64,000 nucleotides of DNA from Sulfuriferula sp. AH1 (lineage in GTDB: Bacteria > Pseudomonadota > Gammaproteobacteria > Burkholderiales > Sulfuriferulaceae). The stretch lies in contig NZ_CP021138.1 of NCBI RefSeq assembly GCF_002162035.1, positions 62,001-126,000 on the forward strand, written 5' to 3'. The notes under the pieces are model-generated. The model was given only the letters and a program-made list of their open reading frames with translations, did no database searches and had not been told where the DNA came from. Below are positions 34,979 to 44,427 of the stretch, one piece after another (within the stretch, counting starts at the first letter, position 1; each line of letters opens with the position of its first letter). A program made the position numbers and the translations under genes.

Positions 34979-35824
34979 ATGTCCATTCCGCCCCTGCATG
35001 GGGCGGGGTTGGGCTTGCGGCGCGAGTTGTTGCCTGCGCTACGCTCGCATGTTCCTGATGCCATCGATTTTTTCGAGATCGCGCCGGAGAACTGGATGGA
35101 TCTCGGCGGCAAGATGGGGCGCGATTTGCGCATGCTTACCGAGCGCCATGCGTTCGCATGCCACGGCTTGTCGCTGTCGCTGGGCGGGCCGATACCGCTG
35201 GACGAGGCGTTCTTGCTCCGCGTCAAAGGCTTTCTGCACGAGCATGGTATCGCGCTGTATACCGAACATCTGGCTTATTGCAGCGATGACGGTCATCTGT
35301 ACGATTTGCTGCCGATCCCGTTTACCGCAGAAGCCGTGAGCTATGTGGCAAGGCGCATACGCCGCACGCAGGACATTCTGGAGCGCCGCATCGCGATAGA
35401 GAACGCGTCGTATTATGTGGCGGCGCCGATGGCCGACATGGACGAGCTGGGCTTTGTCTGCGCGGTAGCCGCCGAGGCCGACTGCGACCTGCATCTGGAT
35501 GTGAATAACGTGTTTGTGAACAGTGTGAATCATGGTTTCGACCCGGCAGATTTCATCCGCCGGTTGCCCGCCGAGCGTGTAGTGTATATGCACACGGCGG
35601 GACATTACCGGCAAGCGCCCGATCTGCTCATCGACACTCACGGCGCGGCGGTCATCGAACCGGTCTGGGACTTGCTCGATATCGCCTATCAGCATTGCGG
35701 CCCGGTGCCGACCTTGCTGGAACGTGACTTCAATATCCCGCCGCTGATCGAGCTGGTCGGCGAAGTCGAACGCATCGCTACCCGCCAGCGCCATCATGAC
35801 CATGCCCGCCGCCAAACTGCCTGA
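34979..35824 (+). CDS. MNIO (DUF692) RiPP maturase, HvfB-like
   Basis: A 281-residue TIM-barrel iron enzyme. The conserved metal-site motifs are all present: [83 protein letters not shown] and [10 protein letters not shown]. It is related to MbnB and would install oxazolone-thioamide at the precursor cysteines. I use ATG 34979; a GTG at 34958 would overlap the precursor end. It overlaps the next gene by 29 bases. Confidence 0.92.
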   Translation: MSIPPLHGAGLGLRRELLPALRSHVPDAIDFFEIAPENWMDLGGKMGRDLRMLTERHAFACHGLSLSLGGPIPLDEAFLLRVKGFLHEHGIALYTEHLAYCSDDGHLYDLLPIPFTAEAVSYVARRIRRTQDILERRIAIENASYYVAAPMADMDELGFVCAVAAEADCDLHLDVNNVFVNSVNHGFDPADFIRRLPAERVVYMHTAGHYRQAPDLLIDTHGAAVIEPVWDLLDIAYQHCGPVPTLLERDFNIPPLIELVGEVERIATRQRHHDHARRQTA

Positions 35825-36584
35825 GCTTGCCGGCTGGCAACGCTATCAGCTCGACCTCGCGCGCCATATCCGCGACCCCGGGCAGCAACGCGGGCCACGC
35901 GGCGTCGACCGGCAGCGCCTGCAAATCTACCGCACTCTGGTATTTGACAAAATCGAAACCGCAGTAAGCGCTTGCTTTCCGGTATTGTCCGGCATCCTCG
36001 GCAAACGCAAATGGCGCAGGCTGGTACGGGAATTCCTTGCCGTGCACCGTTGCGCCACACCGTATTTACGCCAGATTCCCGACGAGTTTTTGCAGTTCCT
36101 GCAACGGGAATGGCAAACCGGCGCCGCTTATCCCGATTTCATGCTGGAGCTGGCGCATTACGAATGGATAGAGCTGGCGCTCTCGACCTCAACGGTTGAC
36201 CAGGCTATGCCGGACTATGACCGGGACGGCGATTTGCTGGATGGCGTGCCGCTGCTGAATCCGGTGGCGGCGAATCTGACCTGCCGCTATCCGGTGCACC
36301 GGCTCAGCCGCAGATACCAGCCCGCGGCGGCTCCGGCGCAGCCGACGCATTTACTGGTATTCCGGAACGCAGCCGATGACATCCGTTTCAGTCTGCTCAA
36401 CGCCGTCAGCGCCCGCCTGATCGAGCTGATCACGCCAGGCCGGCTCAGCGGCCGGGCGGTCCTGCAGCAACTCACCGCCGAGATCAGCCATCCGGCTCCG
36501 GATGCCCTGCTTGAATTCGGTCACGATCTGCTGCTGCAATTGCGAACACAGGGCTGCATTCTCGGTACCGTCGCGGCTGCCTGA
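35796..36584 (+). CDS. DUF2063 RiPP maturation partner, HvfC-like
   Basis: A 262-residue protein. The N-terminal DUF2063 domain ([26 protein letters not shown], here noted as two pieces: [16 protein letters not shown] and [14 protein letters not shown]) is followed by [15 protein letters not shown] and a C-terminal winged-helix-like region. Such proteins hold the precursor peptide for the MNIO enzyme, as MbnC does for MbnB. The start ATG at 35796 overlaps the maturase; an ATG at 35802 is also possible. Confidence 0.88.
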   Translation: MTMPAAKLPELAGWQRYQLDLARHIRDPGQQRGPRGVDRQRLQIYRTLVFDKIETAVSACFPVLSGILGKRKWRRLVREFLAVHRCATPYLRQIPDEFLQFLQREWQTGAAYPDFMLELAHYEWIELALSTSTVDQAMPDYDRDGDLLDGVPLLNPVAANLTCRYPVHRLSRRYQPAAAPAQPTHLLVFRNAADDIRFSLLNAVSARLIELITPGRLSGRAVLQQLTAEISHPAPDALLEFGHDLLLQLRTQGCILGTVAAA

Positions 36585-36642
36585 GCGCTGCATTCCCTAT
36601 CCGCCACCCGCAAGGTATGATGACCAAAACGCGAGGGGGCAT

Positions 36643-38034
36643 ATGTTTGATCACTATTTCAAATTTTTAAAACCAAAAAAACCGGAACCGACCGTCGTTA
36701 CATCATCCGGGTCCGTGCAGCCAGCCGCACCGACGATCGAGCAGGTCATTCCGCTAATCAAGCCCAAATCAGGCATTGAATTGCTACAGCCGTTGAGCAT
36801 CGACACGCAACATGTCGCGCAGGACCAGGTCGTCACCGATACGCTGGATATCGCGACACACGGCGCGCGCAACACCGGCAGTGAAATGCTCAAACGTTTT
36901 CTGGGACGGCAGCCTGTCCTCGACGCGACGCAACATATCATCGGCTATGAATTCAGCCTCAGAAACAGCATCGACACGCCGATCACGCCAACATTGCAGC
37001 AAATGCGCGACGAGATGCTGATCGCCAGCATGACCGACCTGAATCTGCAGTCGGTACCGGGCCACAAGCTGGCCTTTATCGGCATGGCGCCCGCGATGCT
37101 GGCCAGCGACTGGCTGGCGATGCTGCCCGCGCACAACATCGTGCTGGCCATTGATGGCACGCTGATTAGCGATATCGATGTGACACTGCAACACTGCCAG
37201 GCGCGTATCGCCGAGGGCTTCGTTATCGCCATCGACAATCCGGCCAACGCCGCTGATCTGGTATCGCTGTTAGCGCTGGCCAAATTCATACGCTTCGATG
37301 TTCACCAGTTCAATGCCATTGCATTGAGCAAGCATGTGATCGCGGCACTGCGTCATAGCCAGGCGACGCTGATTGCGCTGCAAGTCGAATCCGAAGACGA
37401 TTTCGAAGCATGTCGTGCGCTGGCGTTCAACTGCTTTCAGGGCTACTACTTTACCCGGCGCCAGCCCGATGCGCCGCATCGTATCGACAGCAACCGCGCC
37501 CACGTGATCGAACTGCTCAATATGGTCATCAACCGCGCGGAAATTCCGGCACTGGAAACCGTACTCAAGCGCGATGCGATGCTGTCGTACAAGCTGCTCG
37601 CTTTCGTCAATTCGCCGGTCAACAGCCTGACCCGCAAGCTCGATTCGATCTCCCAGGTACTGATTCTGCTCGGTCATAACCAGTTCTACCGCTGGCTCAC
37701 CTTGCTGCTGTTCAATAGCGGGCAACCGGATGCGCGCAGCCAGACCCTGCTGCAGAACGCACTGATCCGCGCGCGGCTGACCGAAATGCTGGGTACGGAC
37801 CGGCCGGCTGCCGCCGATCGCGACGGCCTGTTTATTGTCGGCATATTCTCGCTGCTGGACGCGCTACTCAATCTGCCGATGGAACAGGCTGTCGCGCAAC
37901 TCAACCTGTCCGACAAGCTGACGCAGGCTTTACTGCATGGACAGGGCATTTATGCACCCTATCTGCAACTGGCTATCGCCTGCGAAAACGGCAATCAGGC
38001 CGAAATCGGGCGCTTGCCGCCAATGCCAGGCTAA
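36643..38034 (+). CDS. Degenerate EAL-HDOD signalling protein (3' end frameshifted as read)
   Basis: A 463-residue protein as read. The N-terminus is linker-like (KPKKPEPTVV...), then a YuxH-type EAL domain (FLGRQPVLDATQHIIGYEFS at about 87-106) in which the EAL signature is lost (YEFSLR), so it is likely non-catalytic. The HDOD domain follows (ALETVLKRDAMLSYKLLAFV). The normal HDOD end lies beyond the stop: one extra G in GGG 38008-38010 continues as GALAANARLSVDAVNLAHVK and ALMWAEEFAI to a stop at 38097-38099. GAGGGGG precedes ATG 36643. Probably regulates in response to c-di-GMP or as a scaffold. Confidence 0.85.
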   Translation: MFDHYFKFLKPKKPEPTVVTSSGSVQPAAPTIEQVIPLIKPKSGIELLQPLSIDTQHVAQDQVVTDTLDIATHGARNTGSEMLKRFLGRQPVLDATQHIIGYEFSLRNSIDTPITPTLQQMRDEMLIASMTDLNLQSVPGHKLAFIGMAPAMLASDWLAMLPAHNIVLAIDGTLISDIDVTLQHCQARIAEGFVIAIDNPANAADLVSLLALAKFIRFDVHQFNAIALSKHVIAALRHSQATLIALQVESEDDFEACRALAFNCFQGYYFTRRQPDAPHRIDSNRAHVIELLNMVINRAEIPALETVLKRDAMLSYKLLAFVNSPVNSLTRKLDSISQVLILLGHNQFYRWLTLLLFNSGQPDARSQTLLQNALIRARLTEMLGTDRPAAADRDGLFIVGIFSLLDALLNLPMEQAVAQLNLSDKLTQALLHGQGIYAPYLQLAIACENGNQAEIGRLPPMPG

Positions 38035-38118
38035 GTGTCGATGCGGTCAATCTGGCCCATGTAAAAGCCCTGATGTGGGCGGAAGAATTCGCCATTTAAC
38101 TCAAAAAACAATACAATA

Positions 38119-38132
38119 CTGGCAACTGCCAG
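38119..38132 (+). other. Small hairpin between EAL-HDOD and GGDEF-EAL genes
   Basis: CTGGC-AACT-GCCAG, followed by an AT-rich stretch. The stem is only 5-6 bp, so termination is possible but weak. It lies after the corrected stop of the upstream gene. Confidence 0.3.
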
Positions 38133-38219
38133 ATATTAAAAATTCCGTTTCATAAGCTGGAATCACAACCGGGTTAACCGAGACTGATTGCAACGCATCA
38201 TCATTGACAAAGCCAAAAA

Positions 38220-40319
38220 ATGACCCGTTCCTCATGCCATAGCAGGGATGATCTAACCAGCACAGACGGCATCAATGTCTGGCAAGCGCTGTTCGATTCA
38301 GTGACTGACCCCATTTTCGTCCATGATGCCGACATGCGCATCGTCCGCGCCAACCTTGCCTATGCACAATATGCCGGCATGCCGATCGGTGAGCTGCTGG
38401 GCAGGCCCTACTGGGAGGTGTTCCCGAAAAATGACGGGCCGATCACATCCTTCGTTCATGCCAGCGGGACGGGCGAGCAGAAAAATGGAGAATTCACGCT
38501 GAAAAGCGGCGAAACATTTACCTCGAGCGCCTTTCCGATAAAGGACGGCAGTGGGCAGATATGCTACTCGCTGCACATCATGAAGGACATTTCCAGTCAT
38601 AAACGTTCGGAGATTGCATCGCAGCTGGGCGCCCAGGTGTTTCTGCACAGCACTGAAGGCATGATGGTCACCGATGCCAACAATACCATCCTCGCAATCA
38701 ACCCCGCATTCACCCGGATCACCGGCTACAACGAGAGCGATATCATCGGCAAAACTCCGCGCATTCTGCATTCCGGACAACAGGATAAGGCTTTTTATCA
38801 GGCGATGTGGCGCGCCTTGACCAACGAAGGGCACTGGCGCGGCGAGATCCGTAACCGGCGCAAGGACGGCGAAATCTATACCGAGTCGCTAGTCATCAAT
38901 ACCATTTATAACCCGGACGGTACGGTAAGCCGGCGTATCGCGCTGTTTTCCAACATCACTGAAAAGAAGAAACTGGAAGAGCAGATCTGGCACCAGGCCA
39001 ATTTCGACAGCCTGACCGGGCTGCCCAATCGCCGGCTATTCCATGACCGATTGACACAAGGCATCAAAAGAACACATCGGGAACATGCAAAACTGGCTCT
39101 CATCTTCCTTGATCTCGACCATTTCAAGGAAGTCAACGATGCGCTCGGCCATGACATGGGCGATACGCTGCTAAGCGAGGCCGCGCGGCGCATCACCTCG
39201 TGCGTACGCGAATCGGATACGGTCGCGCGCATGGGGGGAGACGAATTCACCATCATCCTGCCGTTACTGAACCATACCGGCGGTATCGACTACATTACCG
39301 AAAACATCCTCAAGCAACTGGCGGAACCGTTCGCCTTGGGCGCTGAACAGGCCTTTGTCACTGCAAGCATCGGCATCGCCCTGTACCCGGACGATGCCTC
39401 TGACATCGAATCGCTGATCAGCAAGGCTGATCAGGCGATGTACGCCGCCAAGAACCTGGGGCGCAACCGATCCTGTTATTTCACCAGCGCGTTGCAGGAA
39501 ACCGCACAGAACCGCATGCGGCTGACCAGCGACTTGCGTGCAGCCCTGGCCGGAAGCCAGTTCCTCGTTTACTATCAACCCATCATCGAACTGGCGACCG
39601 GCAACGTCCACAAGGCCGAAGCGCTGATCCGCTGGCAGCACCCGGTACGGGGAGTCATTGCGCCGGATGAGTTTATTCCGCTGGCGGAAGAGACCGGCAT
39701 GATCGTAACCATCGGCGACTGGGTATTCAAACAGGCTGCGTGCCAAGTCAAGCGTTTACGCGCACTGCACCATGCCGATTTCCAGATCAGCGTGAACGAG
39801 TCACTGGCACAGTTCCGCAGTGACGCCAGCCTTTTCAAAACCTGGTTCAGCCATTTTCACGAACTGGAGCTGGCCGAACCGGCGATCGTCATCGAGATCA
39901 CCGAGAACCTGCTGATGGATAACAGCTCGGTCATCACCGACAAGCTGCTCGCGTTCCGCGATGCAGGCATTCAGGTCGCGCTGGATGATTTCGGTACCGG
40001 CTATTCAACGCTGTCCTATCTGAAAAAATTCCATATCGATTATCTCAAGATCGACCGCATGTTCGTCAATAATCTGGAGCAGAATGCCGATAATGTAGCG
40101 CTATGCGAGGCGATTATCGTGATGGCGCATAAACTCAGACTGAAAGTGATCGCGGAAGGCGTCGAAACCGAGGCGCAACGCAAGATACTGGCAGACGCAG
40201 GATGCGACTATGCTCAAGGCTATCTGTTCTCCAAACCGGTTCCCGCAGCCGAGCTGGAGGCATTCCTGCACATAGCGCCGGACCTTGATCTCGACCGTTC
40301 CGGAAACGCGCTGGCTTAA
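38220..40319 (+). CDS. PAS-PAS-GGDEF-EAL cyclic-di-GMP protein
   Basis: A 699-residue cytoplasmic protein with no membrane helix. PAS 1 covers about 20-130 (ALFDSVTDPIFVHDADMRIV), PAS 2 about 140-265 (FLHSTEGMMVTDANNTILAI). GGDEF motif at 339-343 (RMGGDEF) is intact; EAL motif at 467-469 (KAEALIRWQHP) with DDFGTGYSTLSYL and the VIAEGVET motif intact. So both cyclase and phosphodiesterase activities are possible. Ribosome-binding site is weak. The stop overlaps the convergent hypothetical gene by 4 bases. Confidence 0.93.
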   Translation: MTRSSCHSRDDLTSTDGINVWQALFDSVTDPIFVHDADMRIVRANLAYAQYAGMPIGELLGRPYWEVFPKNDGPITSFVHASGTGEQKNGEFTLKSGETFTSSAFPIKDGSGQICYSLHIMKDISSHKRSEIASQLGAQVFLHSTEGMMVTDANNTILAINPAFTRITGYNESDIIGKTPRILHSGQQDKAFYQAMWRALTNEGHWRGEIRNRRKDGEIYTESLVINTIYNPDGTVSRRIALFSNITEKKKLEEQIWHQANFDSLTGLPNRRLFHDRLTQGIKRTHREHAKLALIFLDLDHFKEVNDALGHDMGDTLLSEAARRITSCVRESDTVARMGGDEFTIILPLLNHTGGIDYITENILKQLAEPFALGAEQAFVTASIGIALYPDDASDIESLISKADQAMYAAKNLGRNRSCYFTSALQETAQNRMRLTSDLRAALAGSQFLVYYQPIIELATGNVHKAEALIRWQHPVRGVIAPDEFIPLAEETGMIVTIGDWVFKQAACQVKRLRALHHADFQISVNESLAQFRSDASLFKTWFSHFHELELAEPAIVIEITENLLMDNSSVITDKLLAFRDAGIQVALDDFGTGYSTLSYLKKFHIDYLKIDRMFVNNLEQNADNVALCEAIIVMAHKLRLKVIAEGVETEAQRKILADAGCDYAQGYLFSKPVPAAELEAFLHIAPDLDLDRSGNALA

Positions 40320-40792
40320 TACACGTCCGGTTCGCTAAATATCGCATCGAAATCGACGACGTTATCCGCTACCGACATACCGCGTTCGGGAAGAAAGCCT
40401 TTGCCCGAAACCCGCAATTGCAGATGGCAGCGCCCGGGGAACTCCCCCAGTATCCAGTAAATCTCGGACGGATGCACCGGCATGCCGTTACGAACCAGAT
40501 GCCGCACCAGCAGGCGCTCGCCATCGACCTTGACCAGCAAAGGCAGCGGCAGCCTGTGCGGCAGCAAATGCTGATGCACCACCCACTCGATAGGAGTAGG
40601 GCGGCGACCTGGCACCCGCCTTGCATCAATACGGAAATGCGCACCGCCACCGGCTTCCTTCATCAGTTCGCTGACCCAGCCTATGCTCAGGCCATCGTGG
40701 ACGATAATGGTTTTGCCGGCAAATCGTGCTAAAAAGCGTTCGCGTAATACTGTGGGATTGGGACGGAATACCGCTATAATCTTATCTATCAT
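40316..40792 (-). CDS. Conserved-looking hypothetical protein
   Basis: A 158-residue protein if it starts at ATG 40792 ([16 protein letters not shown]); TTG codons at 40798 and 40825 would lengthen it. I do not recognise the family. It is soluble, with no signal peptide or membrane helix, and is arginine- and leucine-rich ([20 protein letters not shown]). It is divergent from metX, whose start lies 17 bases away, so the promoters overlap. The frame is open through a region with coding-like codon use, and no other gene explains it. Confidence 0.6.
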   Translation of the reverse strand: MIDKIIAVFRPNPTVLRERFLARFAGKTIIVHDGLSIGWVSELMKEAGGGAHFRIDARRVPGRRPTPIEWVVHQHLLPHRLPLPLLVKVDGERLLVRHLVRNGMPVHPSEIYWILGEFPGRCHLQLRVSGKGFLPERGMSVADNVVDFDAIFSEPDVY

Positions 40793-40809
40793 GCTCAAAG
40801 TTAATATCC

Positions 40810-41952
40810 ATGCAGCCAGTTTCAACTAACAACTCATCTGTCGGGGTGGTATCACCGCAAATCGCGCATTTCGATACAGCCCTCACACTGAAGAGCGGGG
40901 CGGTACTGCCGAGCTACGACCTCGTCTACGAGACCTACGGCACCCTCAATTCCGACCAAAGCAATGCTATTCTGGTATGTCACGCGCTGTCTGGCAACCA
41001 CCACGTCGCCGGCCTGCATGCGCCCGAGGATAAAAAACCGGGCTGGTGGGACAACATGATCGGCCCCGGCAAACCGGTCGACACCAACCGCTTTTTTGTC
41101 ATCGGCGTCAATAATCTGGGCGGCTGTCACGGTTCCACCGGCCCCGCATCGATCAATCCGACTACCGGACAGGCTTTTGGTTCAAGCTTTCCGCTGGTCA
41201 CCGTGGAAGACTGGGTCGAATCGCAGGCCCTCCTGGCCGACCGCCTCGGCATCCGCCAATTTGCTGCGATCATGGGCGGCTCGCTCGGGGGTATGCAGGT
41301 ATTGCACTGGAGCATCAGCTATCCGGAACGGGTGCGCAATTGCCTGGTGATCGCCTCGGCACCCAAGCTGACCGCACAGAATATCGCGTTCAATGACGTC
41401 GCGCGGCAGGCGATCCTGACCGACCCGGATTTTCACGGCGGCGATTTTTACGCGCATCATACTCACCCTCGCCGCGGTCTGCGGCTGGCGCGCATGCTGG
41501 GTCACATAACCTATCTGTCCGACGATGTGATGGGCAGCAAGTTCGGCCGTATTCTGCGCGGCAGCAGCTTCAACTACGGCTACGACGTCGAATTCGAGAT
41601 CGAATCCTATCTGCGCTATCAGGGCGATAAATTTGCCGATTCGTTTGATGCCAACACCTATTTGCTGATGACCAAGGCGCTCGACTATTTCGACCCCACC
41701 CATCATCATCCGGAAGCGAGCCTGTCGGCTGCGCTCAAGCCTGCACTGGCGGATTTTCTGGTCATTTCGTTCACCACCGACTGGCGTTTCGCGCCGGAAC
41801 GCTCGCGCGAGATCGTCAAGGCGTTGCTGGATAACGAGCGCAATGTGAGTTATGCGGAAATCGTCTCGGGCCACGGCCACGACGCGTTTCTGATGCCCGA
41901 CGCGCACTATCATGCGCTGGTCCGCGCTTATATGGAAAGGGTGGCAACATGA
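40810..41952 (+). CDS. metX: Homoserine O-acyltransferase MetX
   Basis: A 380-residue alpha/beta-hydrolase. The nucleophile elbow GGSLGGMQ has Ser158; the catalytic Asp and His are in [16 protein letters not shown] and [10 protein letters not shown]. Betaproteobacterial members usually use succinyl-CoA (MetXS), but acyl specificity cannot be read with confidence here. It starts methionine synthesis. ATGA-type overlap with metW. Confidence 0.94.
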   Translation: MQPVSTNNSSVGVVSPQIAHFDTALTLKSGAVLPSYDLVYETYGTLNSDQSNAILVCHALSGNHHVAGLHAPEDKKPGWWDNMIGPGKPVDTNRFFVIGVNNLGGCHGSTGPASINPTTGQAFGSSFPLVTVEDWVESQALLADRLGIRQFAAIMGGSLGGMQVLHWSISYPERVRNCLVIASAPKLTAQNIAFNDVARQAILTDPDFHGGDFYAHHTHPRRGLRLARMLGHITYLSDDVMGSKFGRILRGSSFNYGYDVEFEIESYLRYQGDKFADSFDANTYLLMTKALDYFDPTHHHPEASLSAALKPALADFLVISFTTDWRFAPERSREIVKALLDNERNVSYAEIVSGHGHDAFLMPDAHYHALVRAYMERVAT

Positions 41953-42533
41953 CCCGTCACGATTTTCAAATCATCTCCGACTGGATCCAGCCCAACGCCA
42001 GAGTGCTGGACCTGGGTTGCGGCGACGGCAATCTGTTGAAATACCTGCAAAACGCTCGCCAGGTGCGGGGCTACGGCGTCGAGCTGGCAGACAAGAATGT
42101 GCTGGCTTGCGTGCAGAACGGCGTCAATGTGATTCAGCGCGATCTGGAAGCGGGGCTGGCCGAATTCGCCTCGGATACCTTCGACTATGTCGTGCTGTCG
42201 CAGACATTGCAGGCCATGCACCATACCGAGGCCATCATGCGCGAGATGCTGCGGGTCGCCCGCGAAGGCATCGTCACTTTTCCCAATTTCGGCTACTGGA
42301 AAAACCGCGTGCAGGTGCTGCGCGGCAATATGCCGGTGTCGCCTGACATTCCGTACCAATGGTATAACACCCCCAACGTGCACCTGTGCACCATGCATGA
42401 CTTTGAGGCGCTGTGCGACAAACTCAACATCCATATCCGCGAACGCATCGTGATGACGGGAGGGAAGCGGGTCAGCTTTTTACGCAATCTCACCGGCAGC
42501 CTTGCCTTTTACCGGTTTGAGCGTAACGGCTAG
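41949..42533 (+). CDS. metW: MetW, methyltransferase-like partner of MetX
   Basis: A 194-residue SAM-binding fold protein ([16 protein letters not shown]) with the MetW-type middle [20 protein letters not shown] and end RFERNG. It is nearly always next to metX and is needed for homoserine acylation in several bacteria. The overlap with metX by 4 bases shows coupling. Confidence 0.93.
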   Translation: MTRHDFQIISDWIQPNARVLDLGCGDGNLLKYLQNARQVRGYGVELADKNVLACVQNGVNVIQRDLEAGLAEFASDTFDYVVLSQTLQAMHHTEAIMREMLRVAREGIVTFPNFGYWKNRVQVLRGNMPVSPDIPYQWYNTPNVHLCTMHDFEALCDKLNIHIRERIVMTGGKRVSFLRNLTGSLAFYRFERNG

Positions 42534-42545
42534 AACGAGCCTGAC

Positions 42546-43661
42546 ATGACTACGCCAGCCATCCGCCCCGAGTCGATCGACAACAAGCTGTATTTGCATG
42601 CTACCGGGGACTGGCGTTTGGCGCAGCTCGGGCCTGAACCACCCCAGTTCGCATCCGCACCCAGCGCAAAGGACAATTATCTGGATGGCGCCGGCATCAC
42701 CAGCCTGGACACCAGCGGCGCGCTGACGCTGTTAAAGCTGCTCAATGAGCGCAATATCCCGCTCGACACGATCACGCTGAGCAATTTCTCCACGGCGCAT
42801 CAAGCCATATTCGACCTGGTACGCCAGAATTTCACTGCCAGCCAGCAGCGCCAGCCGGCCCCCCGTCATCGTTTACTGGTGCAAGCAGGGCGCACGGCCA
42901 GTTCAGTGGGACTGCATCTGGCCGGCATGGTTAATTTCATCGGCATCATCTCGATCGAAGCGGCCAGTCTGCTGCGTCAGCCACAACGTTTCCGCGGCAA
43001 AGAGCTGGCCAATCAGATCGAAGCCATTTTCGTGTATGCGCTGCCATTGGCTTTTACCATGATGTTTTTGCTCGGTCTGGTGTTCGCTTATCTGCTGGGT
43101 ATCCAGGCCAGGCAATACGGCGCCAATATCTTCGTGGTGGACGGATCTGCGCTCGCCATTTGCCGGGAACTGGCTCCGGTCATCGTCGCGATACTGGTGG
43201 CCGGCCGTTCCGGGGCGGCGATTACTGCACAGATCGGCACGATGAAAGTCTATGAAGAAATCGATGCGATCAGGGTACTGGGCCTATCGCCTTATACGGT
43301 GCTGGTGCTGCCGCGCCTACTGGCATTGCTGATTGCGTTGCCATTGCTGGTATTCGTCGGCGACATCGCCGGCCTGCTCGGCAGCATGCTCATTTCGGAC
43401 CAGCAATTGAGCGTCACTCCGATCACGTTTATCAACCGCCTGGAACAGGTGCTGGAAACCAAAACCGTGGTCATCGGCCTGCTCAAGGCGCCGGTATTCG
43501 CAGCCTTTATCGGCGTCATTGCCTGCTATATGGGCTTCACCGTAGCGCGCGATGCCCGCAGCATAGGGCTGAATACGACATCGACCGTGGTGCAGAGCAT
43601 CGTGGCGGTGATTCTGCTCGACGCGGTTTTCGCCATCACGCTGGTGAAACTGGGGATTTGA
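42546..43661 (+). CDS. MlaE-family lipid ABC permease with N-terminal STAS domain
   Basis: A 371-residue protein. The first about 95 residues form a STAS-like domain (GAGITSLDTSGALTLLKLLN), which in Mla is a separate protein (MlaB). The rest is the MlaE permease with five to six helices and the motif REAPVIVAILVAGRSGAAIT-like (here RELAPVIVAILVAGRSGAA) and EEIDAIRVLGLSP. It forms the membrane core of an MCE phospholipid transporter with the next two genes. Confidence 0.9.
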   Translation: MTTPAIRPESIDNKLYLHATGDWRLAQLGPEPPQFASAPSAKDNYLDGAGITSLDTSGALTLLKLLNERNIPLDTITLSNFSTAHQAIFDLVRQNFTASQQRQPAPRHRLLVQAGRTASSVGLHLAGMVNFIGIISIEAASLLRQPQRFRGKELANQIEAIFVYALPLAFTMMFLLGLVFAYLLGIQARQYGANIFVVDGSALAICRELAPVIVAILVAGRSGAAITAQIGTMKVYEEIDAIRVLGLSPYTVLVLPRLLALLIALPLLVFVGDIAGLLGSMLISDQQLSVTPITFINRLEQVLETKTVVIGLLKAPVFAAFIGVIACYMGFTVARDARSIGLNTTSTVVQSIVAVILLDAVFAITLVKLGI

Positions 43662-43662
43662 C

Positions 43663-44427
43663 ATGGCGGATACGCTCATCAAAGTCGATCAGGTCGTCAC
43701 CCGCTTCGGTAGTAATACCGTGCATGATGGCGTCAGCCTGGAAGTCCCGCGCGGGGAGGTGGTCGCCATCATCGGCGGCAGCGGGACCGGGAAATCCGTC
43801 TTGCTGAAGGAAATCATCGGCTTGTTACGCCCACAAAGCGGCAACATCCATTTATTCGGCGAAGACATGCTCACGGCCAGCGAAGCCCAGTTGCAGCAGC
43901 TGCGTCAGCGCTTCGGCATGCTGTTTCAGGACGGCGCGCTGTTTTCCTCGCTCAACGTCGAGCAAAATGCCGCCACGCCATTGCTGGAGCACACCCGCCT
44001 GCCCAAGGCGGTATGCTTGCAGCTTGCCCGGCTGAAACTGGCCATGGTCGGCTTGCCTGCTTCCGCCGCGACCAAAATGCCCAGCGAACTTTCCGGCGGC
44101 ATGCGCAAGCGTGCAGCGCTGGCGCGCGCATTGGCGCTCGACCCTGAATTATTATGCCTGGATGAACCGACTTCCGGGCTGGATCCGATCTCGGCACGCG
44201 ATTTTGATCACCTGATCCGCACGCTGGCCGACAATCTGGGCTTGACCATATTATTGATTACCCACGATTTGAATACATTACTATCCATCGTCGATCGGGC
44301 CATCGTGTTGTCGGGGGGCAAGGTATTGGGCTCGGGCACCGTTGATGAAATTCGGCAGATAAACGATCCCTGGCTGCATGAGTATTTTTCCTCGTGCACC
44401 ACTCTGGAGATAGCTCATGGAAACTGA
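43663..44427 (+). CDS. MlaF-like ABC ATPase
   Basis: A 254-residue ATPase with Walker A GGSGTGKSVLLKEI, signature ELSGGMRKRAALARALA and Walker B LLCLDEPTSGLDP. The Q-loop FQDGALFSSLNVEQN is typical of MlaF. One base separates it from the permease, and it overlaps the MCE gene by 11 bases. Confidence 0.93.
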   Translation: MADTLIKVDQVVTRFGSNTVHDGVSLEVPRGEVVAIIGGSGTGKSVLLKEIIGLLRPQSGNIHLFGEDMLTASEAQLQQLRQRFGMLFQDGALFSSLNVEQNAATPLLEHTRLPKAVCLQLARLKLAMVGLPASAATKMPSELSGGMRKRAALARALALDPELLCLDEPTSGLDPISARDFDHLIRTLADNLGLTILLITHDLNTLLSIVDRAIVLSGGKVLGSGTVDEIRQINDPWLHEYFSSCTTLEIAHGN

